Assembly (NCBI GenBank): GCA_022925895.1
Contig: JAKSYS010000010.1
Location: forward strand, 238,044 to 302,043
Direction: 5' to 3'
Length of the DNA stretch: 64,000 nucleotides
DNA from: Fragilaria crotonensis
Lineage: Eukaryota > Bacillariophyta > Fragilariophyceae > Fragilariales > Fragilariaceae
A program made the position numbers and the translations under genes. The notes beneath the pieces are model-generated. The model had not been told where the DNA came from. It searched no databases and saw only the letters and a list, made by a program, of their open reading frames with translations. Below, in pieces: positions 11,487 through 23,300 of the stretch. How positions within the stretch are numbered: position 1 is the stretch's first letter; every line of letters starts with the position of its first letter.

Positions 11487-12502
11487 CGCACCCTGGGTAA
11501 TGAAGGAAGGATTCGTTGCAATATTGAATATTGTGACTTGATGCTCGCGTATATTTTATCCGTACAAGGGTGCACTGGAAAAACTGCGTTTGATCAGGTG
11601 GAGGAATCAGAACTACTGTATGCATATCTGGAATTTGATTTGGAAGTTGGATCGTGCTTGTTTTCTGTGTTGCGTGTTACATACGACGTACACGTTTCCA
11701 GTGTTATGTTACACACACCATGTGGAACTATTATTTAGATTTTTCACGAACTATGATTAGACAAATTAGGTGGAGGTTCACTCTCGATTTAACGACTGGC
11801 ACGTGTTTGCGTTTTATCAATTCAGTCCCGCCAACCGCGTACGAGCTCCTCTCTCGACCCCCCAGCCCCCCAGCCCACTTCGTGTCTTTGATCAGCGATA
11901 AGCGCATCAGCACAGCAGCAGCACATAGCTCAAAACAGGACACAGCACCGTCGATTCGCGAGTATAATGACCATCTGGGAGTGCATTTATATTTGCGGTA
12001 CCCTACATGCTCGTCTGTGAGGTTAACAGATAAGAATAAATTTGAACCCCTTCTGAATTGAGAACCAGGAATAGTTAATGAATCTGAAATCCAGTAGCGA
12101 CAATGCAGATTACTTAACCTGCTATGAGACATGTGACCCCACCGTAGCATACTGCAATGAGTGCCAAGATCATTACATTGGCATTCCGTACGTCTTCGTT
12201 TCGATAATCGATACCTAGCCTCATCATGTTCGCACCGAGCTCATCACATAGTGAGCTTCCGCGTGACGCGATGACTTGATTCATGTTTGCATGTCTGGCA
12301 TTGCATGTCTGGCATTCTGCAACATGCAAGCCCATCTGGCCTTTCATGGAAGGTAACTTTCTTGTAGGACGGACTCGTACCCCAACTTATATTGGGGTGT
12401 GTTTGTGTTTGTTCGAGTTGCGCGGGGTGCAAGTCAACGGTTGCGCCTGAGAGTCATTACATTGCTGTTTTGATGATCGTTCCACTCCACGACAACGGCG
12501 AT
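11487..12502. other. intergenic region, upstream of paralogue 3 and downstream of the oxygenase gene
   Basis: A TATA-like run (GATAAAATAT on the minus strand, 11551-11560) lies about 65 bases before the start codon at 11486 and may be the core promoter of paralogue 3. A 14-base direct repeat (GCATGTCTGGCATT) is tandem at 12289-12302 and 12303-12316. A pyrimidine-rich run, C5AGC6AGC4, lies near 11860. No gene recognised. Confidence 0.4.
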
Positions 12503-14032
12503 TCACCTATCGGCACTTCCAAGTAATACAGGATCTGGCCAATTGTATCCCACCAAACTCATACATTGGTCGTGAACCTTGGGATGAAGAATAAGTTTCC
12601 AAACCAAGGAGTAGCGAGGTCGTTTCCCAGCTGCTTCGTTCGGGGCCACAACCGAGTGCGTAATATCTTGATCCATGACGACGCATCGTCCCGGCTTTGG
12701 TTGGATATCATAGTGCGTATCAGATGCAACGTCAAGAAATCGTGTCGGTGCTCCCCATTCAGTGTGCCACTCATTGTTGAGGTACACTAAGCAGCTCACG
12801 AACCTTGGTTTGCCACTTTCACGATTGGGATAGCGTCCATAAACATCAGTCCATGGTGATGGTGGGGTCATGTTGGGGTCCCCGTCAATGTGATAGGCAA
12901 AGGTATCTCCAACAGTCGCAGCATTTGCAGTCATGGGTGACACCGCGTCTCCCAGTACTGCCTCCGTCAGGCGACTCACTTTGAAATTGGGAAACAAGCC
13001 GGACAAGATGGTCTCAAACTCTTCAAAGGCATCGTGATGCAAACACAAGTCATCAATCGCTTCATCAATAAGTCCCCAACATGGTTGTCCCTCTTGGTCC
13101 GGTATATCAATCAGCCCTCCGCGTACCCATCGGCGGGGATCGGGACCATCCTTGGTACAATCCCATGGATCATCCTCAAAGTCGCTCCTCCCCACCACAA
13201 CATCAAGCAATCGTTTTCTTAGATCATCCGTCACGATATTGTCAAATACTAGTACCGAACTCGTATCCCAAAATTCTTGTCCCATTGATCCAATGACCAT
13301 GGCTCCATCGACTTCAAGTCGTGCAGTCGGTGGTTGGATCGAATGCGATGATGCCTCGTCGTCATTCTTTCTTGGTAATGATACAGCCATTTCGTACGTT
13401 TCCACAGAACGTACCACCAAATCATTCATGTAACGAATCAGATCTGTTCGTAGTGTTGGAGCAGTTGGTTCAATGGCAAGAAGAATAGGTTGCGTCAACA
13501 ATGTAGTTGTTGGTTGGATATTCGCGTCATGGGACGACGATGCGTACAGCAGTTCATCAATTTCATTGGAAATGGCACCGATTAAATCGTCAACTTCATC
13601 ATCCGGAACACCAGTTCGTGTCAATAACAAGACGCGTCCTGTGGACCCTGGCACCAATTGTGAGGCAGGTTCCGGTAGTAAAGATACATTGTCAAGACTG
13701 AACCCAACAAGTTGATCTTGACAGGCAAAGACAAAGGCTTGTTCCAACACTTTGAGTTCGTCTTTGGATATTCCTGCAGCAGCGACGCCTTTGATAAATG
13801 GGGCTGCTGCTTCGAGTCGAGTCTTGGATGGTAATCTTGGTCCTGTCGTCCAGGTTGGCAACCTCAAGGCATGTCGACCATGTTGTTGTCGATGTTGTTG
13901 TGTCACAAAAGCCCGAACCGTATGACTCCCACCTGTAACCCAGGCCGAAACCGAATTAGTGTTGGAAAGAAACAAACACAGCCATGTGACAAGAAGCAGC
14001 GTTGGAGACGCCAAACATCCGACGATTGCCAT
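12503..14032 (-). CDS. 2-oxoglutarate-Fe(II) dioxygenase-like protein, probably organelle-targeted or secreted
   Basis: The protein has 509 residues. The N-terminus has a hydrophobic leader (about residues 8-30) followed by SVSAW and, after ten residues, RAFV and a basic Gln/His/Arg stretch. This fits a diatom bipartite plastid leader, though the AW/AF site is ambiguous. The middle part (about 60-300) is not recognised. The C-terminal third has the double-stranded beta-helix pattern: HID (His-x-Asp) in FAYHIDGDP, a strand CLVYLNNEW, a distal His in DITHSVVAP, and an Arg in RPRYSLVWKL suited to binding 2-oxoglutarate. Prolyl-4-hydroxylase-like hydroxylation of an unknown substrate is therefore likely. 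The gene is intronless and divergent from the SulP gene. Confidence 0.7.
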   Translation of the reverse strand: MAIVGCLASPTLLLVTWLCLFLSNTNSVSAWVTGGSHTVRAFVTQQHRQQHGRHALRLPTWTTGPRLPSKTRLEAAAPFIKGVAAAGISKDELKVLEQAFVFACQDQLVGFSLDNVSLLPEPASQLVPGSTGRVLLLTRTGVPDDEVDDLIGAISNEIDELLYASSSHDANIQPTTTLLTQPILLAIEPTAPTLRTDLIRYMNDLVVRSVETYEMAVSLPRKNDDEASSHSIQPPTARLEVDGAMVIGSMGQEFWDTSSVLVFDNIVTDDLRKRLLDVVVGRSDFEDDPWDCTKDGPDPRRWVRGGLIDIPDQEGQPCWGLIDEAIDDLCLHHDAFEEFETILSGLFPNFKVSRLTEAVLGDAVSPMTANAATVGDTFAYHIDGDPNMTPPSPWTDVYGRYPNRESGKPRFVSCLVYLNNEWHTEWGAPTRFLDVASDTHYDIQPKPGRCVVMDQDITHSVVAPNEAAGKRPRYSLVWKLILHPKVHDQCMSLVGYNWPDPVLLGSADR

Positions 14033-14435
14033 GGGCAGATTCGATTGGCCTTTCCCCTGTGATGCGGAATAATATGGCGATCGAAAAGCGTGATGGATTT
14101 TTTGATGGCTGGGAGCTGGGACGATGGGTGATCAGAGCCAGGTACCAGTACTGTACTGTCTGTACTACAGTACACAGTATTCCATGTAGTTGTTAAAGTA
14201 CTGGAGTACGAGTATCCAAATGCCTACATAGTACTTTTAGTGTCAGTACACTTGAACATCCGGCACTGAAACTGATGTCATCACAGTCACAAGTTCGATT
14301 CTGGCCGCAGGACTGGGCAATGCTGTGTCATTCATATTTTTCTTGAACACAACGCCAATCAGCATTGTTCCTTGTGCATCTCGCCTTGGAGTTCATAAGA
14401 AAGCCCTGTTTCGGTGTCGGCTTCTTCATGAAATC
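14033..14435. promoter_or_regulatory. shared divergent promoter region, GTAC-rich
   Basis: About 400 bases separate the start codons of the oxygenase gene (minus) and the SulP gene (plus), so it must hold both promoters. The centre (about 14140-14250) is dense in GTAC and contains TACTGGAGTA at 14199-14208, the motif that recurs in other intergenic regions. A frame open upstream of the SulP ATG begins only with GTG at 14325 and is treated here as leader. Confidence 0.5.
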
Positions 14436-17339
14436 ATGTGGGAGGAGGAGCTTGATCATGATTCACAAAATGACAATGACAAGGATTCGCTTGAGAATGG
14501 ATCGATGTCATCGGCAGAGTGTGACAAGCATTTTGAAGTCATGTCAAGCCCATCCGTCATGGAGCCTCCTTCGGGTAGAACATCGGATTCCCTGCGACGA
14601 GCGTCGGCTGTTCTCTTGGATCTAGGAGAAAAGAGAAGCAGACGGTCCATTGTGGATGTTAGGAATACATTTGAGTTGCACCCGTTGCTACGACAGCTTT
14701 CATCGTCACAATCTCATGCATACGAAACGATACCGGAGGATGGCGAACACAGCAGCTTTGGAGAATTGTCAACAATCCATGAGACATGGACACCACACAA
14801 AAATTATCTCCTACGGGCTCTGGGACAAATACCTGCCATCTTACTGGCGTGTCTACTAAACCTAATGGTTGGAATTCCATTCGGCGTCTCTTACTTCCCA
14901 ATCGAATGGTCGTCTACCAATGATAACTCCGATGACAATGATACCAGCACTGGCACATTTCCATTGCCTAACCGCGTAGCGCTGGGCATTCGCATGTTTT
15001 TGTTTTCAACAATCGTGGGACAGTTGGCCTTCACCTTCAAGTCCAAGTTTACGAATCCCATCTCCCTTCAAATGGTGGAGAACGTACCCTTCTTCCATGC
15101 CCTGGCCCACATTGTTGTTCAAGAACAAGGATATGGCATCGAGGCGTTATCGACGCTCTTCTTCATCTTTGGCATGTCAACTTTGTTGGTCGCGGCTGTC
15201 TTTTTTACACTGGGGAAACTCAAATATGGTCGAATTGTTTACTTTTTCCCATCTCACGTCTTGGTCGGATGCATTGGTGGAATCGGAGTATTCATTGTTG
15301 TTACTGCGATGGAAGTTACATTGAACGCATCGTTCACTTTTTCGATTGATGGCTTTCGCACTGTCTACGATCATTTCAATAGACTCGGTGTAGTGCTGGC
15401 CTTTGAAGTTGTGCTCAGAATCTTGGACTATCTCACACATGACGAACAAGGACGGCCTCGATTTCCACTCCTTGCTCCTATATACTTCTGCCTGATCACA
15501 CCTCTCTTTTACATTGGACTCAAAGTTTGTGGGATCTCATTGGAAGATGCCGACAAGGCTGGGTACCTGTTCCCCTCGTTGGCGGACGGCGATGCAGACA
15601 CTGGTATCTTCAATATGGATGTACTCGCAATCTTTCGGGTGGTGGACGTGACGACAATATCGTGGACGGCTGTGGTCCAGTCGATTCCAACAATGGTTGC
15701 ATTAGCGGCGTTTTCTCTGATCCATGTTCCCATTAATATTCCAGCCTTTGGCATTTCGACCGATGTTGATACGGACATGAATGCGGAACTCCTAGCTCAT
15801 GGGTGGTCAAACGCATTGTCGGGCCTCTTTGGTGGTCTTCAGAATTACATGACATACTCAAATTCAGTCATGTATGCCAAGTCTGGTGGCAGTGGGAAGA
15901 TCTCGTCTTTGGTCGTCGCATTCTTGACGTGCGTCCTCTTTGTTGTTGGACCGGAGGTTGTCAATTACATTCCACGTTGTATGGCTGGGACATTACTTCT
16001 ACACATTGGCATTGATCTCTTCCTCGAAGGAGTGTGGGACTCGTACGGCAACTATGATAGGATTGAGTACCTGTTCATTTGGGTCATTACGTTGGTCATG
16101 ACCACTCACGGCATGACGGCAGCTCTCATTGCAGGAATTATTGCCGCCATGTCCACGTACGCTGCTCAGAGTATTGCCAATGCCAACCCCATTCGAGGCA
16201 CAATGAATGCATCAACCCTCCGTAGTAGTGCATGGAATCGATCCAGTAAGGCCATGGATATTCTGGATGATCCTCACAGAGGTCGGAGCCGCATATTGAT
16301 TCTAAAGTTGCAAGGACATTTGTTCTTTGGAAACGTGGCGCAAATTACTGATCAGATGAAGATGATTTTACACGAGAATAAGGGAACGGACAAGGAAGCA
16401 TGGATTGTGATTATGGACTTTACTCTTGTTGTTGGCATGGATTCATCAGCTGCGCATGCCATTGCGAAGTTGAAGAATGTGATGCACAAGGCCTTTAGGG
16501 TTGAAGTGTCGATTTTCGTCACTGGCTCGGGGCATGGATTCCCATGTGAATATGCTCTTTCTCAAGAACTGTCCAAGGCCAGCGAGGAATCTGCTAACAA
16601 TGTGGTGGATTGGAATGATCTGCAACAAAGCGGGAGGTGCATCGACAATGGTGATGGGACGCATATGGCAAGAGGGGCTGTATCGGTGTCGATGGGATCT
16701 GCAGCGCTGAACGCCACGTTTGTCGTCGCGAAATACCCCAAGGAACATGTCTGCGAAAATCTCGACACAGCCTTGATTTTCGCAGAAGATATCTTGGTAG
16801 CTAGAGCCGACCCAATGCTGCAGCAACTAGACCAAGCTGCCAGAATGGACGGCACATTTGATCGCCTCGATGTCTTGTCTCTTGACGAAGAGATGAAATA
16901 TGCTCTGAAAATTCTAAACAACCTGTGTCCGAACGCTAATGCCGGCGATATCGAAGAGCTACTGACATTCTTTCAGCGCGAGGAATATAAATTGCACGAT
17001 GTCGTTTGGGAACAAGGCGATGCTAGTAACAGCGCGAAGTTGTTGGTTTGCGGAACGCTCATGTCATACTTGGAAGGCACGGACACAACCGAAAGCGTCC
17101 AACATGGCAATATGCTTGGCGAACTGGGATTGGTTCACGGAACTCCTCGATTCAGTAAGGTTGTCTGCCACACCGAAAAGGCTATCCTGTACAGTATTTC
17201 GAGGGAAGCGTGGAATGATATTGTTTCTCGGCAACCGAGGTTGGCACGACTAGTCGATGGTATTGTCATTCGATATTTGGCTCATCGAGTCCAGCATGTC
17301 AGTAACAGGATTTTCGAGACTAGATGTTTGCCAGTATGA
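14436..17339 (+). CDS. SulP (SLC26-type) transporter with STAS and cyclic-nucleotide-binding domains
   Basis: The protein has 967 residues. I start at the ATG at 14436; the reading frame is open further upstream, but without an ATG. A hydrophilic Ser-rich tail (about 1-120) precedes ten or more membrane segments beginning near PAILLACLLNLMVGIPFG (about 130-560). A STAS domain (about 615-760) has ILKLQGHLFFGN and VVGMDSSAAHAI. A cyclic-nucleotide-binding-type domain (about 810-960) has HDVVWEQGDASNSAKLL and GNMLGELGLVHGTPRFS. This order (SulP, STAS, cNMP-like) matches the branch that includes the yeast vacuolar protein YGR125w rather than classical sulphate permeases, so the substrate may not be sulphate. 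The site is probably vacuolar or another internal membrane (inference). Its stop codon is 48 bases from that of the convergent LRR gene. Confidence 0.85.
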   Translation: MWEEELDHDSQNDNDKDSLENGSMSSAECDKHFEVMSSPSVMEPPSGRTSDSLRRASAVLLDLGEKRSRRSIVDVRNTFELHPLLRQLSSSQSHAYETIPEDGEHSSFGELSTIHETWTPHKNYLLRALGQIPAILLACLLNLMVGIPFGVSYFPIEWSSTNDNSDDNDTSTGTFPLPNRVALGIRMFLFSTIVGQLAFTFKSKFTNPISLQMVENVPFFHALAHIVVQEQGYGIEALSTLFFIFGMSTLLVAAVFFTLGKLKYGRIVYFFPSHVLVGCIGGIGVFIVVTAMEVTLNASFTFSIDGFRTVYDHFNRLGVVLAFEVVLRILDYLTHDEQGRPRFPLLAPIYFCLITPLFYIGLKVCGISLEDADKAGYLFPSLADGDADTGIFNMDVLAIFRVVDVTTISWTAVVQSIPTMVALAAFSLIHVPINIPAFGISTDVDTDMNAELLAHGWSNALSGLFGGLQNYMTYSNSVMYAKSGGSGKISSLVVAFLTCVLFVVGPEVVNYIPRCMAGTLLLHIGIDLFLEGVWDSYGNYDRIEYLFIWVITLVMTTHGMTAALIAGIIAAMSTYAAQSIANANPIRGTMNASTLRSSAWNRSSKAMDILDDPHRGRSRILILKLQGHLFFGNVAQITDQMKMILHENKGTDKEAWIVIMDFTLVVGMDSSAAHAIAKLKNVMHKAFRVEVSIFVTGSGHGFPCEYALSQELSKASEESANNVVDWNDLQQSGRCIDNGDGTHMARGAVSVSMGSAALNATFVVAKYPKEHVCENLDTALIFAEDILVARADPMLQQLDQAARMDGTFDRLDVLSLDEEMKYALKILNNLCPNANAGDIEELLTFFQREEYKLHDVVWEQGDASNSAKLLVCGTLMSYLEGTDTTESVQHGNMLGELGLVHGTPRFSKVVCHTEKAILYSISREAWNDIVSRQPRLARLVDGIVIRYLAHRVQHVSNRIFETRCLPV

Positions 17340-17387
17340 GTGTGCAGATTGTTCATCTAAACGAGCTGTAAATTATAAATTAGTAAG

Positions 17388-20300
17388 TTACATTGACAAG
17401 GCTGCCACAAGACTTGCCGAAAGAATAATGGCAAACGACCCCGCAGATGTGGACAGAGCCGATGACACGACTCCACATGTGGAACTACCATAGTATTGCG
17501 ATTGCGGACATGGGATGCATGGGCCCTTTTCTTTGGAGGCGCGTCCAGTCCCTTCCAGATAAAATCCTGCAGGGCACAAAATAGCGTCGCACCCATACTC
17601 GCCAACGTCCCCGTCGTTGTATGATACCGCAGAACAAAGCGCACTATCGATGCCAATCAATTTGTTGTCGGAAAGATAAATCTCGAGTGCCGCGTGATGC
17701 CTGCTTATCTCGCCTGGTACGACGCCGGACAGTTGATTTGAAGACAAATCGACAACTGTCTTGGAGCCAGACTCCAGCGATCCCAACAAATTTCCAGGAA
17801 TGGTCCCAACTAGTTGATTGTCTGAAAGATCCAAAGAGCTCAAAAACCTGTGGTTGGCAAAGTCTGGCAACGCTCCCGTCAACAGATTATTGCCGATCCG
17901 CAATGATTTCAACTGTTTGCTGTTGGAGAATGTAGGCACAGTTCCAATAAATTTGTTGAACCCCGCTGAGAAGGATTCAAGTTCGCGCAGATTACTAATT
18001 TCAGAAGGTAGCGGACCGGTCAGTCCGTTGAACCGAATGTCAATATCAGAGAGCGATGGGGCCAATCCAATTCCACTGATTGATTTCAAACCTGTCGAGT
18101 CAAGAAGTAGACTCGTAAGTTTGCGTGCTCGCTCAATACCCTCAAAGCTAAAGTCGATCGGATTCGAGTAGAGCCACAGAAACTGTAGACTCTTCATATC
18201 GAAGAGATCCTTTGGGGGTCGTCCACTTAAATTGTTGGAACCCAGCAAGATCGATTCTACAGTGCTGTCGTCAGTGCAGGCAATACCGTGCCACTTGCAT
18301 ACGTCAATGTTGTCATCCATCCAACCTTCCTTTTCCTTCCATTCATTCCCGCCAGTAGCCTGAAAGAAAAGCTCCAGAATTTGCTTCTCCTGTTGCCTTT
18401 GCACCACGAGGCACGACGTGCTACCCATTTGATCTTTTGCCTCATACTCAGGGCAGGGGATGCACGGATCTTCTTTGGAAGTTTGGCGACCATTTTCGTT
18501 AAATGTACCGACTGGGCACATGATCGCATGACAACCGAATTGTTTTACCGCTCCGTCCATCCAATGGTTCATCGAACAGAGGGCTTTGTCGATCTCCTCA
18601 ATGTCATTATCAGTCAGGGCGATGTTCACCTTTGTCAACCTACTGAGTTGGGATGGAACAGTGCCTGTCAAACTATTCCAACTTAAGCCAATGTTGATTA
18701 GCTCGTCGGTAGCGTCAATGCCAGCCAAGAAATCCGCGGGTATTGCACCTGTCAATGTATTGGAACCGAGGTAGAGATTCCTTAGCCTCGGCATCGTTGA
18801 GAACGAAGGCAACGGACCGCTGATTCCCGCACCATTCCTTGAGAATGCATCAATGAAGATGGATTCAATTGATTTCATACTCGCCATTTCCAGTGGAAGA
18901 TTACCAACAAACATGTTTTCCGATAGGTCCAACACCTCAAGACGCTCAAGTCGCCCAAGATCACTGGGAAGCGTGCCAGTCATATCGTTCCCTTGGCAGA
19001 AAAACTGTACTAGGCGAGACAGTCTGCCGATGCTCTCCGGGAGAATACCGCCTAGGCCACTTTTCGATACATCAAGAAACTCAAGATTTGTAAGGTCGAA
19101 AAGGTCGTCGGGTAAAGATCCCCCACGAAAATCGTTCTGCGCGAGATGCAATACTTTTAGTGGCTTTATCTTGCCAATGCCCACTACAGAGCTTACCCTC
19201 GTCGACTCAAGGTAAAGCTCCTCAACAGTCTTGGTAGCATCTGCGCCATGGAAATCTAGTTCGATTTCGTTCCCACGAACGTCGAGCACTTTCAGTGATG
19301 AAAGGTGATAAACTACTGAGGGGATTGTCCCCTTCAACCCATTGGAAGGGAGTTCCAGGCGCACCACGGTCTCGCTGCCAGCATCGTTTGTTCCAGTGGC
19401 GCAATGGACTCCATACCAGGAACAAATTGAGCGGTCGTCTTCAAGCCAGTTGTCTCGATGTATCCATTTGTTTCCGTCCAGTGTGCGATAGATCTGAAAG
19501 AGTATCGAGCGCTCATCTAGATCGTCACCGTCTTGCGGTAGGCATGTTTGCGATCCATAGTAAAAGGTCGAGGCGTTGAAGGCACATGCTTGGCAGGAGA
19601 TGTCCCTGGTTCGTCGCCCGATGGCATTGTATGATCCGGGCTTGCAGAGAAGAGCATCACACCCACCAGTCATCAGACCATCCATCCAATCAACCTTGTT
19701 GCAAATATCATCGGGAACGTTTTCAATCATATTACCAGACAAGAAAAGTCGAAGATCCTTGAAACGAGCAAGCGCGGAGGGTATTGAGCCGCTCAACTTG
19801 TTCCCAGTCAGATCGACCTTGATGGTCTGGCTTGTGTCCGAAATGCCCGACAGAAAGTTCTCAGGAATGAGCCCTTCTATACTGTTCTTTCCAAGGTACA
19901 GCTCCTTCAATGAAATCAGGCCATCGAAACCGGGCAGTGAACCGGACAGGCCAACATCAAATCCGGCATCGGGCTGAATGTTTTGGGACACCGACATGCC
20001 ATCTTCTTCTTGAAACGAAAGCGTTTCCAGCATATTCAGCTGGTTTATTTGCGTCGGAAGTGTGCCAGTGAATCGGTTACCGCCAACTCCAACGACGACG
20101 AGGTTTGACAGCAGCCCGATCTCACTTGGAAATTGACCTGATACTTTGTTGTGGAAAAGGTAGAACTCTCGCAAGGCCGATAGCTGTTGGATCGCCGCGG
20201 GCAAGGTGCCGTCGAAGCTATTATAGTTAAGGTATAAGCCTTGCAAACTTCTTACATCGAACAGCTCCGTTGGGATTGGTCCAGTTATATTGCAAGACGT

Positions 20301-23300
20301 GAGATGAAGGAGCTCTAACTTCGAAGCCCCAATCCCCGTCAATGATTTCACTGGAGTCTCCGACAGGTAGAGGCTTTTCAGATTTGTGGCATTTTCGATG
20401 CCATTAAGAGGTAACCAAACTGTGTTGCGTCGTAGATCAAGGCTGACCAGATACTGCAAGTTGTAGATGTTGCTTGAAAGAGTTCCAACCAAGTTATTGC
20501 CTGCAAGGAGAATCCCTTGGACCCGCCCAGAGTTAAGCCCTTGAGAGTAGCATGTGATCCCGTACCACTTGCAAACATCTGGGTCATCCAGCCATCCATC
20601 ATCGCTGATCCAACCATCGCCATTGAGATCGGAGTAGACTTTGGACAGAATCTCTTTCTCGATGTTTTCTCCACATTGTACGGAGCCAAAGTAGTCAAGG
20701 GATCTAGCATCCGAACATGGGACACACGGTTCTGTCGTTGTTGCGTAACCTAATGTGTTGTAAGATCCCTTCGCACAAAGAATGTGATCGCAATCGGACT
20801 GACTGGCCGGTCCACTGTTCCAAGAATTTCGGCAAACTGCCTGAGGGATTCCGTTGATCATATTATTGGATAGAAAGAAGCGTGCGTAAGGGAACCGAGA
20901 CAGTTCCGACGGGATCATTCCTGTTAGCAAATTACTTCGAAAGTCCATGGTGATGGATTCTGTACTTTTGACATCGCTAAGAAAAGTAGATGGAATACTC
21001 CCGTTCAGAGAATTGCCTGACATATATACTTCCACAATTCCCAGCATACCGGCAAAATCAGGTAATGTGCCGGAGAGCCCTTTTCCAGCGACCGAATTTT
21101 GACTCGATAGGTCTAACAGTTGGAGGTTTGTCAGAAACAGAATCTCAGTCGGGATCGTCCCACTCAAGCGGTTCTCAGACAAGGAGAGTCTCACAAGCTT
21201 GGTCAACAAACCGATGGCCGTCGGCAGGGTCCCTTGGAAACCACAATCGACGCAGTCAAGATAAAAGAGGTTGCTCAAGAGAGATAGCGATGGCGGAAAA
21301 GGCCCAGAAAAGTCATTGTTTGAGATGTACAAGGCTTCCAGAAATGTGAGCTCAAACAATTCTTCAGGGAACGAAGTGAAAGCATTTCCCGTGATATGTA
21401 AAAGCTCCAACTCAGGAGCAGCATCGACAATGCCGGGAAGGGATTCGACTCCTGTATTGTCAAGGTTGATGACAGTTATTCCGGTGGCCTCCTCCGAGTC
21501 TGTAAAATCTATTTTCACCTGGTTGTTGGACAGATCGATCTCCTTCATAAATTTGAATTGAAAAACGCTGGCTGGGACACTTCCTACGAGGCCATTGGCT
21601 GAGAGGTGAAGTGTCTCTACATTTTCTTGAACGTCGGTAACACAAGTAACGCCGAACCATGAACATATAGATGCGCTGTCGTCAAGCCAATTCGTAGTAT
21701 CCTTCCAGTGGAAACCATCCAGAGCTGTAAATAATTCTTTCAAGCGTTCGCGCTCATCAGAAGTCACTACCTCAGCGCTTGTCAAGCAGGACTTGCTTCC
21801 AAAATAGGTGGCAGCCCCCTCTTCTGCACACTCTGCGCACGGAAACTCTGTAGATGGATCAGCAAGGAACATACCGTAGTCGTTGAAAGTACGCGGAGGG
21901 CAGAGAATTGCCGAGCAGCCAAACTTCTTCACAAGGCCGTTCATCCACCTTTCCTTCTTACACAAGCCCGGTGCAATTTCGGTTATTTTGTTCCCTGCGG
22001 CGTAGAAGTTCATTCGGGAGAACTGTGCCAATGACGCAGGAATTGTACCAGTCAATTGGTTATCTTCAATATTGACGAAAACTGGCTGCGTCTTGTCGGC
22101 GACACTGTCTAAAAAGTTGAAAGGAATTGATCCAGACAGAGAATTTCCGGAAAGAAAGACGGAGCGAAGACTGGTTGCGACATGTAATGAGAGAAGTGGG
22201 CCATGAATGCCTCCCCCTATGCGTTCAGGTGAGTCGTCGTCGGTTGGGGGGCTATCGTCCAGAATCGAAGTTTCCCGTTGAATATTCAACGTCTCGAGCA
22301 TCAACAGGTCATTCAGCTCATCAGGTAGTGTCCCCGTCAGGTGATTATCTTCTAGCGAAATCACTCTCATTTGTTTCAGGCTCCCAATCGCAGCCGGAAT
22401 TTGGCCTGACATACGATTGCCGTCAAGTCGCAACAGCTCCAACTTTGACAAACGAGAGATATCGATTGGTATCCGTCCTGATAACTTGTTGAAGTCAAGG
22501 GACAAGTAGGTCAACAGCGTAAGTTCAAGCAATTCGGATGGAAAAGTGCCAGTAAGATCATTGTTCGATAGGTGGACCTCAGAAAGGCTTGTGCCCTTCG
22601 ATATTCCATTAGTGGATTCGAGCCGGACGTCGTCGAACAACAGTATTTTAAGGTTGCTCGCTTGGTCTAAGCCATCGAAAGTGCACGCCAAGTCCTGATT
22701 GCCGGCAAAATTTAGCACATTGAGGCTCGGAGTTTTGAAGATTGAACGCGGTAGTCTTCCACTCAATCCATTTTCGCTGAGATCGATCGATATTATTTGG
22801 CCATTGGCGTCGCAGACAATACCGAACCATCCGCTGCAATAGTCTGACATTTGGTCCCAACCTGAATTATTGGTCCACGACGCCCCGCCAGTAGCATAGT
22901 AGAGCTCCTTTAGGGCTGCCATCGATAATGCCTGTTGTCCGTCGCTATCACCGCTGCTGTCGCATTCACGAGCACCCATTACATTCCCTCCCTTGGGGCA
23001 ATCCATACACTCAGAATCAGAACTTTGCTGTCGACCGTACGGATTATAGGTCCCTGAGGGGCAAAGGATGGCATCACAATCGAACTCACCCACTTCGTCG
23101 TCCATCCAGTCCTGTTGAGCGCACCAGCTTTCTTGCAGTCCAACAATTTTGTTTCCAGTCAAGTCAATGAACAGATCAGCAAACCGGTCTGCCCACTCTG
23201 TGGGGACTACGCCCTCAATTTCGTTGTCAGACAGTCTAACTTCCACGCGACTTTCGCCCCTCTCAGTGTTGGCCAAGAAATTTGGGGGCAAGGCTCCAGT

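Noticed and set aside
14290-14310. AAGTTCGATTCTGG, resembling a tRNA T-loop
   Set aside because: No matching acceptor, D or anticodon arms can be drawn around it.
14325-14435. Upstream extension of the SulP frame
   Set aside because: It begins with GTG and has no ATG; the first ATG is at 14436. An unseen upstream exon remains possible.
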